A stretch of DNA of 49,320 bases, from the NCBI RefSeq assembly GCF_902806695.1, contig NZ_CADCXN010000053.1, forward strand, positions 1-49,320, in the 5' to 3' direction. This document shows positions 9,897-18,186 of the stretch, one piece after another; the stretch's first letter is position 1; every line of letters begins with the position of its first letter. Made by a program: the position numbers and the translations under genes. The stretch comes from Candidatus Methylobacter favarea (GTDB lineage Bacteria; Pseudomonadota; Gammaproteobacteria; Methylococcales; Methylomonadaceae). The notes beneath the pieces were generated by a model that was not told the origin of the DNA, made no database searches, and saw only the letters and a program-made list of their open reading frames with translations.

Positions 9897-10394
9897 TCAA
9901 TCAATAAATACCAACAGAATCCCTGCAAATATTCCCGCTAAAACATCATCGAGCATGATGCCGAGGCCGCCTCTCACCTGCTGGTCGACCCATTTGATGG
10001 GCCACGGCTTTAATATATCAAATACTCGAAATAGCAGGAAGCCCAATACCAAAGTTTTCCAGGCAAAGGGCACCCACCACATGGTTATTAAAAAACCGGC
10101 GATTTCATCCCAGACTATGCCGCCAAAATCATGCTCGCCCAATTTTTCTGCAGCCCATCCACATATCCATACACCGAAAATAGTAACTGCAATCGTTACC
10201 AGGCTGTAAACAATGCTGTTTGTCTGGACAATTAACCAATACACCGGGACTGCCGCTATGGTGCCAAACGTCCCGGGGGCTTTTTTGGCCAGTCCGGAAC
10301 CAAAACCGAAAGCCAGAAACAGGACAGGATCAGACAGAATCTGCTTGGGCGACAGCTTATTCCTTCCATGATGCCGATTATGCAAAATGCTCAA
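9897..10394 (-). CDS. pgpA: Phosphatidylglycerophosphatase A
   Basis: Inner-membrane phosphatase that turns phosphatidylglycerol phosphate into phosphatidylglycerol. 165 residues with several hydrophobic membrane segments. The family signature GFGSGLAKKAPGTFGT lies near the N-terminus and the acidic motif LDDVLAGIFAG near the C-terminus; the central GGIVWDEIAGF is also typical. The start appears to be TTG at 10394, which overlaps the thiL end by 17 bases. The thiL-pgpA pair is a standard gammaproteobacterial arrangement. Confidence 0.94.
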   Translation of the reverse strand: MSILHNRHHGRNKLSPKQILSDPVLFLAFGFGSGLAKKAPGTFGTIAAVPVYWLIVQTNSIVYSLVTIAVTIFGVWICGWAAEKLGEHDFGGIVWDEIAGFLITMWWVPFAWKTLVLGFLLFRVFDILKPWPIKWVDQQVRGGLGIMLDDVLAGIFAGILLVFID

Positions 10395-11313
10395 AACCTT
10401 TTACCTGCAAGGGCTGAATAATACCCGACTTATTCAGGCGTAAACCCGGCTCGGACTCAATGACGCCAATTTGTTTGCAGCCGATAGTCAGCTTCGCTGC
10501 TTTCTCTGGATTTACGGTAAAACACAGTTCATAGTCATCGCCGGCAACCAGGGGCATAGTCCAGTCACCCGTTTCATTTATGTAGGTTAGTATCGCATCA
10601 GATAGCGGCAATTCATCCCAATCGAGACATGCCCCTACCTGGCTTTGTTCGAGGATATGTCCCAAATCACTGGCCAAGCCATCGGAGACATCAATGCAGG
10701 CGCTGGCAATACCTCTTAAAGCGAGGCCTGCGTTAACCTGAGGGTCAGGCTGATTAAACCGTTTTAATGCAGCTTCTGGATTCACACAGCAGTAACCCTG
10801 GTTAACCTTTAGTCCGAGTCCTGCATCGCCCAGGCGGCCGGTCAGGTAAATACAATCGCCGGCTCTTGCAGTGGAGCGCAGTAAAGCCTGACCCTTTGGC
10901 ACCAGACCCATAGCCTGAACGGTTAAAGTTAATGGGCCCAAAGTGGTATCTCCGCCAATCAAATCCACTGAATATCGCTCAGCTAAAGTCAAAAATCCTT
11001 TAGTAAAAGCCGTCAGCCAATTTTCATCAACTGCCGCTAAAGTTAATGCCAGCATTACAGAAACCGGTTTTGCGCCCATGCCAGCCAGGTCGCTTAAATT
11101 AACGGCTAACAGCTTATGGCCAAGCTGTGCAGGATCGGCTCCGGCAAAAAAATGCACATTTTCAACCATCGTATCGGTTGTTACAGCCAATTCATAACCA
11201 GCCGGAATCGACACTAGCGCGCAGTCATCACCAATACCCAAATGTGTTGAAGGATTTTTTACCTTTTGTCTGGTAAAGAAACGCTGAATCAGGGCAAATT
11301 CGGAAATCGGCAC
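10378..11313 (-). CDS. thiL: Thiamine-monophosphate kinase
   Basis: ATP-dependent last step of thiamine diphosphate synthesis. 311 residues with the AIR-synthase-like fold: start SEFALIQRFF, GIGDDCALV (metal/nucleotide-binding aspartates), VNLSDLAGMGAKPV, DLIGGDTTLGPL, CIDVSDGLASDLGHI and AGDDYELCFTV. The start codon is GTG at 11313, 6 bases after the nusB stop. It links vitamin B1 activation to the riboflavin/nusB cluster, as in E. coli. Confidence 0.96.
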   Translation of the reverse strand: MPISEFALIQRFFTRQKVKNPSTHLGIGDDCALVSIPAGYELAVTTDTMVENVHFFAGADPAQLGHKLLAVNLSDLAGMGAKPVSVMLALTLAAVDENWLTAFTKGFLTLAERYSVDLIGGDTTLGPLTLTVQAMGLVPKGQALLRSTARAGDCIYLTGRLGDAGLGLKVNQGYCCVNPEAALKRFNQPDPQVNAGLALRGIASACIDVSDGLASDLGHILEQSQVGACLDWDELPLSDAILTYINETGDWTMPLVAGDDYELCFTVNPEKAAKLTIGCKQIGVIESEPGLRLNKSGIIQPLQVKGFEHFA

Positions 11314-11319
11314 AATTAT

Positions 11320-11757
11320 TTATTTGCCTGCGGTTCTGGCTTTAATTTCTACGGCTCTTTCTTTTTGGGCGATCTTATCCAGAATGCCATTAATATATTT
11401 ATGACTGCCATCGGCGCCAAAACATTTGGCCAGATTAATGCTTTCATTCAGGATCACCCGATAGGGCATATTCAGCCGATGCAGCAGTTCATAAGCGCCT
11501 ATTCTTAAAATGGCTCTTTCGACCGGATCAATCATATCGACGGGACGGTCGACAAATTCGGCTAAAGACTGATCAAGAGTCTCGAGATTTTTGGGTATTT
11601 CGTGAAACAGTTCGGTAAAGTAGCTTTTCTGGGCATCTTTCAGCCGCTCTTCCTCTTGAAACTGTAACTCAATCTCGCCAAGATTCTGGCCGGTCATCTG
11701 CCATTGGTACAAGGCCTGCACAGCAGCTTTACGGGCATTGGTACGCGCTTGACTCAT
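11320..11757 (-). CDS. nusB: Transcription antitermination factor NusB
   Basis: All-helical protein that, with NusE/S10, binds boxA RNA during rRNA antitermination. 145 residues; typical pieces are ARKAAVQALYQWQMTG, FVDRPVDMIDPVERAILRIGAYELL and RVILNESINLAKCFGADGSHKYINGILD. The start ATG overlaps the ribH stop (TGATG), so translation is coupled. Situated between ribH and thiL as in related genomes. Confidence 0.97.
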   Translation of the reverse strand: MSQARTNARKAAVQALYQWQMTGQNLGEIELQFQEEERLKDAQKSYFTELFHEIPKNLETLDQSLAEFVDRPVDMIDPVERAILRIGAYELLHRLNMPYRVILNESINLAKCFGADGSHKYINGILDKIAQKERAVEIKARTAGK

Positions 11758-12233
11758 CAGCCTTCCAGATTTTTTAGCAGGCTTACCATTTCTATGGCTG
11801 ACAGCGCAGCTTCAGCGCCCTTGTTGCCGGCTTTGGTGCCGGCACGTTCTATCGCCTGTTCAATCGTATCAACGGTTAGCACGCCAAAGCTGACCGGCAC
11901 GCCGTATTGCAGAGAAGCATGAGTCAGACCTTTCACGCATTCACCGGCGACATACTCGAAATGGGGGGTGCCGCCCCGTATCACAGCACCTAAGGCAATG
12001 ATGGCATCATAGGTTTTTTTAGCGGCTATACGCTGCACCACCAGAGGCAATTCAAAAGCGCCTGGGGTTTTTACAAGATGAATATCGGCGCTATCCGCCC
12101 CGTGGCGCACCAGAGCATCAATAGCGCCTGACACCAGTTGCTCAACGATAAAGCTATTAAAACGGGACGCTACCAGACAAAACTTACCTCCCTGGGCTAA
12201 TAAATTTCCTTCAAATGTTGTTATTGTCGACAT
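11757..12233 (-). CDS. ribH: 6,7-dimethyl-8-ribityllumazine synthase
   Basis: Condenses the ribitylaminouracil with dihydroxybutanone phosphate, the penultimate riboflavin step; forms 60-mer or decameric shells. 158 residues with [49 protein letters not shown] (catalytic His in the His-Phe-Glu segment) and [18 protein letters not shown]. It overlaps ribBA by 23 bases at its start and nusB by one base at its end. Called ribE in some E. coli nomenclature. Confidence 0.97.
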   Translation of the reverse strand: MSTITTFEGNLLAQGGKFCLVASRFNSFIVEQLVSGAIDALVRHGADSADIHLVKTPGAFELPLVVQRIAAKKTYDAIIALGAVIRGGTPHFEYVAGECVKGLTHASLQYGVPVSFGVLTVDTIEQAIERAGTKAGNKGAEAALSAIEMVSLLKNLEG

Positions 12234-13392
12234 GATGCTTCTCTACTTTACGAATATTATTTTCTGAAACGACAGCGTCACACCTGTCATAACTAACATG
12301 CCCGGATACCTCCAGATCAAACCCGGACAAGCCGACATATTTCTTTTTGGTGCCCAGAACTTTTAATTTATGCACGCCCAAATCCGCCAGTATTCTGGCT
12401 CCGGTACCGGTCATGCGCCAATCGGTCGCCTCCGGATTCTGCACCGAACTTAAAATTCCATGGTCTTCCAGTTGATAATGATGGATCAGTTCCACCAAAG
12501 ACTTATTGTCTTCACTCTGCCTGATAACCACCAAAACACCGCAACCTTCTTCAGCAATTTTTTGCATGGCTTCGCGTATTGAAACCGTGCTGTCGCTGCG
12601 CTTTGAGGCAAACACATCATCAAGCAAATTGCGCGCATGGACTCTGACTAGCACCGGCTTATCTCCGGAAATCTGCCCCATCACCATTGCCAGATGCACA
12701 TTATTGTCATTTCTGTCCTGATAGGCATAGAGCCGAAAATCGCCAAATTCAGTGGGGAAGTTACACTCGCTGATTCGTTCCAGGGTATTTTCATGCTGAA
12801 TACGGTAATGAATTAAATCAGCAATGGTTCCGATTTTAAGATGATGTTGTTCGGCGAAAGCCTCCAGATCCGGCCTTCTTGCCATCGAACCATCTTCATT
12901 GAGTATTTCAACAATGACGGCGGCAGGCTCGACTCCGGACAGTCGGGCTAAGTCGCATCCGGCTTCGGTATGGCCGGCACGGTTTAACACGCCTCCGGGC
13001 ATGGCCATCAAGGGGAATATATGGCCAGGCTGCACCAGATCATCGGCTTTGGCGTCCGCCGCTACGGCGCATTGCACGGTACGAGCGCGGTCAGCGGCTG
13101 AAATCCCGGTTGTTACGCCGGCTGCCGCCTCGATGGAGACAGTAAAATTAGTCGAATGAGCCGTCTTGTTTTCATTGACCATTAACGGCAGGCGCAGCTG
13201 CTGACAGCGTTCACTGGTCAAGGTTAAGCAAATCAGGCCGCGGCCGTAACGAGCCATAAAATTGATATCTTCAGGACGCGTAAAAGATGCGGCCATTACC
13301 AGATCGCCTTCATTCTCACGATCTTCATCATCCATAATGACGACCATTTTGCCTGCACGTAACTCTGCTATGATTTCTTCAATTGTATTCAC
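12211..13392 (-). CDS. ribBA: RibBA: 3,4-dihydroxy-2-butanone-4-phosphate synthase with a degenerate GTP cyclohydrolase II domain
   Basis: 393 residues, GTG start at 13392 with AGGG upstream. The N-terminal DHBP synthase half (1-about 205) looks active: [15 protein letters not shown] (metal-binding acidic loop) and [16 protein letters not shown] are intact. The C-terminal half has the GTP cyclohydrolase II fold outline but lacks its zinc cysteines. Where active enzymes read SEC...RCDCG, this protein reads [18 protein letters not shown], so all three ligands are gone. Such DHBP-synthase-only RibBA proteins are known in proteobacteria (Pseudomonas and Shewanella types), with a separate RibA doing the GTP step. 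No other RibA lies in the window, so one is expected elsewhere. Operon: ribE upstream (12-base gap), ribH overlapping downstream. Confidence 0.92.
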   Translation of the reverse strand: MNTIEEIIAELRAGKMVVIMDDEDRENEGDLVMAASFTRPEDINFMARYGRGLICLTLTSERCQQLRLPLMVNENKTAHSTNFTVSIEAAAGVTTGISAADRARTVQCAVAADAKADDLVQPGHIFPLMAMPGGVLNRAGHTEAGCDLARLSGVEPAAVIVEILNEDGSMARRPDLEAFAEQHHLKIGTIADLIHYRIQHENTLERISECNFPTEFGDFRLYAYQDRNDNNVHLAMVMGQISGDKPVLVRVHARNLLDDVFASKRSDSTVSIREAMQKIAEEGCGVLVVIRQSEDNKSLVELIHHYQLEDHGILSSVQNPEATDWRMTGTGARILADLGVHKLKVLGTKKKYVGLSGFDLEVSGHVSYDRCDAVVSENNIRKVEKHHVDNNNI

Positions 13393-13404
13393 AAATGCCC
13401 TTCA

Positions 13405-14058
13405 TTAGAAAAAACCGCTTTTTTGCAATAATTCTTCGGTAATGCCGCCATGATTTTTAGCGGCTGCATCGCTCAGCATTAACCGCTCCATATAACGAGC
13501 CAGCAAATCGACTTCCAGATTAACCGAGGTTCCGACCGTAGCATCACCGAGCGTTGTTTCCTTAAGCGTGTGCGGTACAATATTAACGCTGAATAATGAC
13601 CCCTCGACCTCATTGACAGTCAGGCTGATGCCATTGATACAGATAGAGCCTTTTTCAGCGATATATTTGGCCAGAGTATCCGGCGCCTTAAATTTAAAGC
13701 GGAATGAGCGTCCATCGGCTTTTTTTTCGATGACCTGGCCAATGCCGTCAACATGCCCGCTGACGATATGTCCCCCCATGCGCGTGGATGGCGTCAAAGC
13801 CAGCTCGAGATTAACTCGAGTACTGGTAGTCACGTTCTTAAATATTGTTCTGGATAAGGTTTCATTGGATACATCGGCGCAAAAATAATCCGTACCCAAC
13901 TCCACAGCCGTTAAACACACGCCATTGACTGCAATGCTATCACCTACTGCAGCATCACTGAGCGCTAATTTGCCGGTATTTACGGTTAACCGGCAATCGC
14001 CGGCTTTTTGTTCGATTGCCGATATTTTTCCTACGGCTTGAATAATGCCTGTAAACAT
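13405..14058 (-). CDS. ribE: Riboflavin synthase (alpha chain)
   Basis: Dismutates two lumazines to riboflavin. 217 residues made of two similar lumazine-binding repeats: the first opens MFTGIIQAVGKI and contains AVNGVCLTA, the second starts at GHIVSGHVDGIG and contains CINGISLTVNEV and VNIVPHTLKETTL. The full length and both repeats are intact. It lies 32 bases after ribD and 12 before ribBA. The same gene is ribC in E. coli naming. Confidence 0.97.
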   Translation of the reverse strand: MFTGIIQAVGKISAIEQKAGDCRLTVNTGKLALSDAAVGDSIAVNGVCLTAVELGTDYFCADVSNETLSRTIFKNVTTSTRVNLELALTPSTRMGGHIVSGHVDGIGQVIEKKADGRSFRFKFKAPDTLAKYIAEKGSICINGISLTVNEVEGSLFSVNIVPHTLKETTLGDATVGTSVNLEVDLLARYMERLMLSDAAAKNHGGITEELLQKSGFF

Positions 14059-14090
14059 CAGTACCTTCTGTTAAAAAGCAGCTTGCCCGC

Positions 14091-15179
14091 TTAAGGTGTA
14101 AGTGTTAATTTTAAATCCTGACCAATTTGCCTGACATCGCACAGCTTTAAATTTTTCCTGTCCGCCATCTGCTGCAAGCCCGGCATTTTAAATAAGCCGC
14201 GGCCCTGATCGCCGAGAATGCAGGGGGCTATGTAAACCACATATTCATCGACCAGCCCTTCAGTCAAGAGCGCGCCGTTCAGTATGGGGCCCGACTCAAC
14301 CAGTACTTCATTGATTTGTTGCCACGCTAAAAAAATCATGACTTCGTGCAGATCAAGCCGGCCATTTTTATCCGGCAATCGGTAAACTTCAAAACCGCTT
14401 TTTTCAAAAATCTGTTGCTTCATTTTATCATGAGAGCATGTCAAGATCAGATTGCGTCCCGGCAAAGAGGCCATACGCGCAGTAAAAGGCATTTTCAACT
14501 GAGAATCCAATACGACTCTGACCGGTTGTACTACGTTCATATTTATACGCGCAGTCAGCGCCGGATCATCAGCTAAAACGGTATTGATGCCGGTTAAAAT
14601 CGCCGAACTTTCAGCCCTTAGCCCATGCACGTCAGCTCTGGCCTCAGCTGAAGTAATCCATTTACTCTCGCCCGATGCCATTGCCGTCCGACCATCCAGG
14701 CTCATCGCCAGTTTACTGCGCACAAAAGGGCGGTTTTTAGTCATTCTTTTAATAAAACCGCGGTTCAATGCCAGCGCATCTTGCTCTAATACCCCGCATA
14801 CCACATCAATTCCGGCCGCTTTAAGCTTTTTCAGACCTTTGCCTGACACCTGGGGGTTTGGATCCTGCATGGCCGCCACCACCCTGGTTATGCCGGCTTT
14901 TATAAGGGCTTCGCAACAGGGCGGCGTCCGGCCGTAGTGACTGCAGGGCTCCAAGGTCACATAAGCAGTTGCGCCTTTAGCATCCGCTACCTGGTTTAAT
15001 GCCTCGATTTCCGCGTGTCCAAGCCCGGCTTTAACATGCCAGCCTTCGCCGATAATGACATCATCCCTGACTAAAACACAACCTACACGCGGGTTTGGCT
15101 TGGTTGTGTAAAGCCCATTTTTAGCAAGATTAAGTGCCCTCGCCATATAAACAGCATCCTGCCGAGCTAAAAGTGACAT
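14091..15179 (-). CDS. ribD: Bifunctional riboflavin deaminase/reductase RibD
   Basis: Second and third riboflavin steps: pyrimidine deamination, then side-chain reduction. The N-terminal deaminase carries the zinc motifs GHAEIEAL and PCSHYGRTPPCCEAL plus TKPNPRVGCVLV. The reductase half starts near residue 145 (RPFVRSKLAMSLDGRTA) and includes VLVESGPILNGALL. I took ATG 15179 (362 residues), directly after the nrdR stop at 15181-15183; an upstream ATG at 15203 would overlap nrdR by 23 bases. Order nrdR-ribD is conserved in gammaproteobacteria. Confidence 0.95.
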   Translation of the reverse strand: MSLLARQDAVYMARALNLAKNGLYTTKPNPRVGCVLVRDDVIIGEGWHVKAGLGHAEIEALNQVADAKGATAYVTLEPCSHYGRTPPCCEALIKAGITRVVAAMQDPNPQVSGKGLKKLKAAGIDVVCGVLEQDALALNRGFIKRMTKNRPFVRSKLAMSLDGRTAMASGESKWITSAEARADVHGLRAESSAILTGINTVLADDPALTARINMNVVQPVRVVLDSQLKMPFTARMASLPGRNLILTCSHDKMKQQIFEKSGFEVYRLPDKNGRLDLHEVMIFLAWQQINEVLVESGPILNGALLTEGLVDEYVVYIAPCILGDQGRGLFKMPGLQQMADRKNLKLCDVRQIGQDLKLTLTP

Positions 15180-15180
15180 A

Positions 15181-15633
15181 TTATTTTTTTTGTAGATGTT
15201 CAATTATGTCAGTAAATTCACTGACATCCTGAAAACTTCGATATACCGATGCAAACCGCACAAAAGCCACATGGTCCAGTGAATTCAGCTCTTTCATGAC
15301 TTTTTCGCCCACTTCCTGCGCAGGTATTTCGCGCTCGCCTTTCGCCAATAATTGTTTTTTGATGCGATGGATGGCGGCTTCAATGTCATCACTGGCAACC
15401 GGCCGTTTTTCCAGGGCCTTGATCATTCCTGAACGTAGCTTGTTGTCATCAAAAGGCTCTCGAATTCCGTCGCGCTTAATAATTCGTGGCAGCGTTAATT
15501 CCGCCGCTTCATAAGTGGTAAATCTTTCTTTACAAATGTTGCATTCGCGTCGGCGACGAACCTGATCTCCTTCATTGGCCAATCGGGAATCAAGAACGCG
15601 AGTATCTTGTGCTGCACAAAACGGACATCGCAT
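15181..15633 (-). CDS. nrdR: Transcriptional repressor NrdR
   Basis: ATP/dATP-sensing repressor of ribonucleotide reductase operons. 150 residues: an N-terminal zinc ribbon ([17 protein letters not shown]...[13 protein letters not shown], four cysteines) and an ATP-cone ([19 protein letters not shown] onward). First gene of the rib operon; the AT-rich upstream sequence (about 15670-15720) probably holds its promoter, though I cannot define boxes with certainty. Confidence 0.97.
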   Translation of the reverse strand: MRCPFCAAQDTRVLDSRLANEGDQVRRRRECNICKERFTTYEAAELTLPRIIKRDGIREPFDDNKLRSGMIKALEKRPVASDDIEAAIHRIKKQLLAKGEREIPAQEVGEKVMKELNSLDHVAFVRFASVYRSFQDVSEFTDIIEHLQKK

Positions 15634-15774
15634 AATTAAGTCACTGCTGCAGGTATACGGGAAGCTCGAGCTTTAAATTCAAAGCTGTAAATTTTATAAC
15701 ACTTTTTTATATTTTATCGGTATTTATTTCCATCTTCTCAAGACAATGGAGCTTAAATACGGTTGAAAACTGAA

Positions 15775-15797
15775 GCCGCCCTCAATTCAGGGCAGGC
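15775..15797 (-). terminator. Probable terminator after the NTF2-like gene
   Basis: Stem GCC-GCCCT (15775-15782) pairs with AGGGC-A-GGC (15789-15797) with one bulged base and a 6-base loop. On the minus strand it is followed by TTCAGTTTT. The T-run is weak. Confidence 0.4.
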
Positions 15798-15829
15798 TGT
15801 TAGGCAGGAAGTATACGGCGGCAATTCAG

Positions 15830-16237
15830 TTATGGATTGACCTGGGCAATCCAGTCCTGGAGATTATAGTAATTGGTAATACGGGCGACTTTGTTATCGC
15901 GAATTTCAAAAAAGGCGCCGGCCGGCAGACGATATTTTTGTCCTTGTGCTACGGGCAATCCTTCATCGGTTTGAATATACTCCCCCAACACAACGAATTC
16001 GGCGGCAGCCCGGGCCCCGTCGGCTGTAGCCATAATGACTATATCGACCAGTTGTTCTTTATAATTATAGTTCATGCAGGCCATGAACTGAGTGAACGCT
16101 TCCTTGCCTATTTCCCGTTTGCCTTGATTGATATCGTGAATGACATCATCGGTGAGCAGGTTCAGGAAAGTCTTCATATCTCCGCTGTTGAAAGCGGCAT
16201 AGTAGTGTTCCACAAGGTTGATGCTGTCTTGGTTCAT
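15830..16237 (-). CDS. NTF2/SnoaL-like (ketosteroid isomerase-type) protein
   Basis: 135 residues, single SnoaL/NTF2-like cone domain: opening SINLVEHYYAAFNSGDM, LLTDDVIHDINQGKREIGKEAF, and the closing FFEIRDNKVARITNYYNLQDWI. Such proteins include isomerases, hydrolases and ligand binders; the substrate here is unknown. The start ATG 16237 is preferred because it opens where the domain begins and has GGAATT upstream; a start at 16297 would add 20 unrelated residues. It stands alone between the acyltransferase pair and nrdR, all on the minus strand. Confidence 0.8.
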   Translation of the reverse strand: MNQDSINLVEHYYAAFNSGDMKTFLNLLTDDVIHDINQGKREIGKEAFTQFMACMNYNYKEQLVDIVIMATADGARAAAEFVVLGEYIQTDEGLPVAQGQKYRLPAGAFFEIRDNKVARITNYYNLQDWIAQVNP

Positions 16238-16390
16238 ATTAATTCCGGGGGTCAAACAGGATAAGGTCAGGCCGCCTATTTTATAGTTAAATAGCAATTT
16301 TGCCCTGATTATTTTAGCCGTGTTTGCCCGGTACGGGATAAATGATGTCGATTTTTGATATTAAAATGAACTCTGCCGGCGGCAACGCTA

Positions 16391-17173
16391 TTACGGCGCT
16401 ATTTTCAAGATTGGAGGGGTGGTTACAGAATAAAGCGCCAGGCAAATGCTGTCTCTGGAATGCTTTGCTAATTCATGACGTTTTTTACCAGCCGTCTTGA
16501 TGACAGGTAAAATTTTCATACTTATATGAAGCTCCTCCATTGCCAGCATGCGCAATAGGTGGGGTACAAAAGCATCTTCGCCAATGAAAGGAGCCAGTGC
16601 TTTGGTATCGCCCAGATATTCGAGAGCGATAGGCTGGATAGCTGCTTTAGTGAGCAAGGCCGGTTGAAAAAGGGAGGAATGAAAAGGCAGTATATGTGAG
16701 CCGTCGCTGGTAGTGCCTTCAGGGAAGGCAATAATTTTGCGGTGTTGCTTTAACAACCAGACCATTTTCTCGGCAGTTGTCCGAACCTGCCGTTTGTCGC
16801 CGCGGCGAATGAAAACAGTTCCGCCCTGCACAGCCAGGTAACCAATGAGCGGCCAATTCAGAATGTCGTTTTTGGCAACGAAACAGGCCGGCAGAAGTTG
16901 GCCGATTGCGATTATATCCAGCCACGAAATATGATTGCTCACCAGAATCGCGTCGCCGTCAACCACTTTGCCGTCTATTTGAATGTGCAGGTTTAAAATA
17001 CGGCTAAAACATTTTAACCAGTGCATTTTTAACTGATTGCAGTTATCGGTGGCTTTATTGATGCTGCAAGCGGCGTTGATAATCGGAAAAATGATGCCTG
17101 CAATAATCAATCCTGCCAGAAACAGTACAATAATCAAGCTGGCCTTATAAATTAAGCGCAGTCTGGTTTTCAT
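16391..17173 (-). CDS. 1-acylglycerol-3-phosphate / lyso-ornithine-lipid O-acyltransferase family (PlsC/OlsA-like)
   Basis: 260 residues. An N-terminal membrane segment (about 8-32) is followed by the acyltransferase motif NHISWLD (HX4D) and the FPEGTTSDG motif, so it transfers an acyl chain to a lyso-lipid at the inner membrane. Its start overlaps the upstream GNAT-type acyltransferase by 29 bases, the arrangement of olsBA. The pair therefore probably makes ornithine lipid: OlsB N-acylates ornithine and OlsA adds the second chain. A plain glycerolipid PlsC or a different aminolipid remains possible. Confidence 0.85.
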   Translation of the reverse strand: MKTRLRLIYKASLIIVLFLAGLIIAGIIFPIINAACSINKATDNCNQLKMHWLKCFSRILNLHIQIDGKVVDGDAILVSNHISWLDIIAIGQLLPACFVAKNDILNWPLIGYLAVQGGTVFIRRGDKRQVRTTAEKMVWLLKQHRKIIAFPEGTTSDGSHILPFHSSLFQPALLTKAAIQPIALEYLGDTKALAPFIGEDAFVPHLLRMLAMEELHISMKILPVIKTAGKKRHELAKHSRDSICLALYSVTTPPILKIAP

Positions 17174-17939
17174 GGGTGGATAAGGGATTTTTCAGGTAAT
17201 GTTTTGTGTATCTGTCAGATAGTTGATCAAGAGGCAGCAGAATAAATAAATCCATTACATTAAAATCCTTATCCCAAAAAGGTGCGCCGCAAACCTGAAC
17301 GCCGAAGCGTAAATAGGCTTTAAGCAAGGGAGGGATTCCGGACTCATCTCTTTGGCAAGTCAATGAATCCGGAACGGCAATTTTCGGGCTGACATTCAGG
17401 CTGGAAGGCGCGATATTTTTTGCGCCAATAGTCCGGTAGACGGCATCCACGGCGAAGCCGCCAGGACCGGGGGAAATACTGGCGCAACCGATCAAATAAT
17501 CATAGCGGCCTTGCTGAGCGTATTTGACCAGTCCCGACCATAAAGTCGTCAAAACCGCACTGCCGCGAAAATCGGAGTCAACACAAGTGCGGCCTATTTC
17601 CAGAAAACGGCCGGGCATTGCAAAAACACGATCGAGATTAAATTCAGTTTGGGAATAAAAGCGGCCCAATTGCCAGGCCTGAAACTGATTTAACAAGCGG
17701 GTATAACCGGCGATTTTCCTGGTGACGTCATCAAAGACAATTAAGTGATCGCAATAGTCGTCGATTTCATCATAATCGAGGCCTTCAGCTCCGGTTTTAA
17801 GTTTCGCGCCCATTTCTTCGGCAAATATGCGATAGCGAAGTTTCTGGGCCTGCCTGACCCATTGTTCATCGCGGGTAACAAAGCATTCAAGGCGGCCCGA
17901 CTGTTTTATTTTTATCTGCGCATCCAATATTTTCATCAT
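17145..17939 (-). CDS. GNAT-type N-acyltransferase, OlsB/hemolysin-like family
   Basis: About 264 residues. Contains RQAQKLRYRIFAEEMGAKL, GLDYDEIDDYCDHLIV, the FLEIGRTCVDSDFRGS acyl-binding region and YLIGCASISPGPGG, features of the PF13444 family that includes ornithine N-acyltransferase OlsB. I chose the ATG pair at 17936-17939 because the domain follows shortly; an ATG at 17981 would add a hydrophobic 14-residue extension. No clear ribosome site is visible. The overlap with the PlsC-like gene argues for joint function in ornithine-lipid synthesis, often used when phosphate is scarce. No phosphate-regulation box was recognised. Confidence 0.82.
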   Translation of the reverse strand: MMKILDAQIKIKQSGRLECFVTRDEQWVRQAQKLRYRIFAEEMGAKLKTGAEGLDYDEIDDYCDHLIVFDDVTRKIAGYTRLLNQFQAWQLGRFYSQTEFNLDRVFAMPGRFLEIGRTCVDSDFRGSAVLTTLWSGLVKYAQQGRYDYLIGCASISPGPGGFAVDAVYRTIGAKNIAPSSLNVSPKIAVPDSLTCQRDESGIPPLLKAYLRFGVQVCGAPFWDKDFNVMDLFILLPLDQLSDRYTKHYLKNPLSTHENQTALNL

Positions 17940-18186
17940 TAATATAGAAAGAAAAAAAGATGGCAATACGATAAAAAACAAAGATGTTATTTTGATGTCT
18001 ATGCGGTTACATTTTTATGACAATGAAATTAAGGATGAAGATGAGCCGGCTTCACTTAAATGAAGCTGATCGCACGCCATGATTTCCGGATGAATTTTCA
18101 GGCCTCGCAATTACCGGGATAATACGCTTGCGCTTTAGTATAATTGCATCACTTATTAATTATTTTTACCTGCTTTTTTACAATCA

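Noticed and set aside
15180-15203. Longer RibD start overlapping nrdR
   Set aside because: Adds eight residues inside nrdR with no family support; ATG 15179 directly after the nrdR stop is simpler.
18049-18066. GCTTCA/TGAAGC small inverted repeat upstream of radA
   Set aside because: Only 6 bp with a 6-base loop, no T-run and no known motif.
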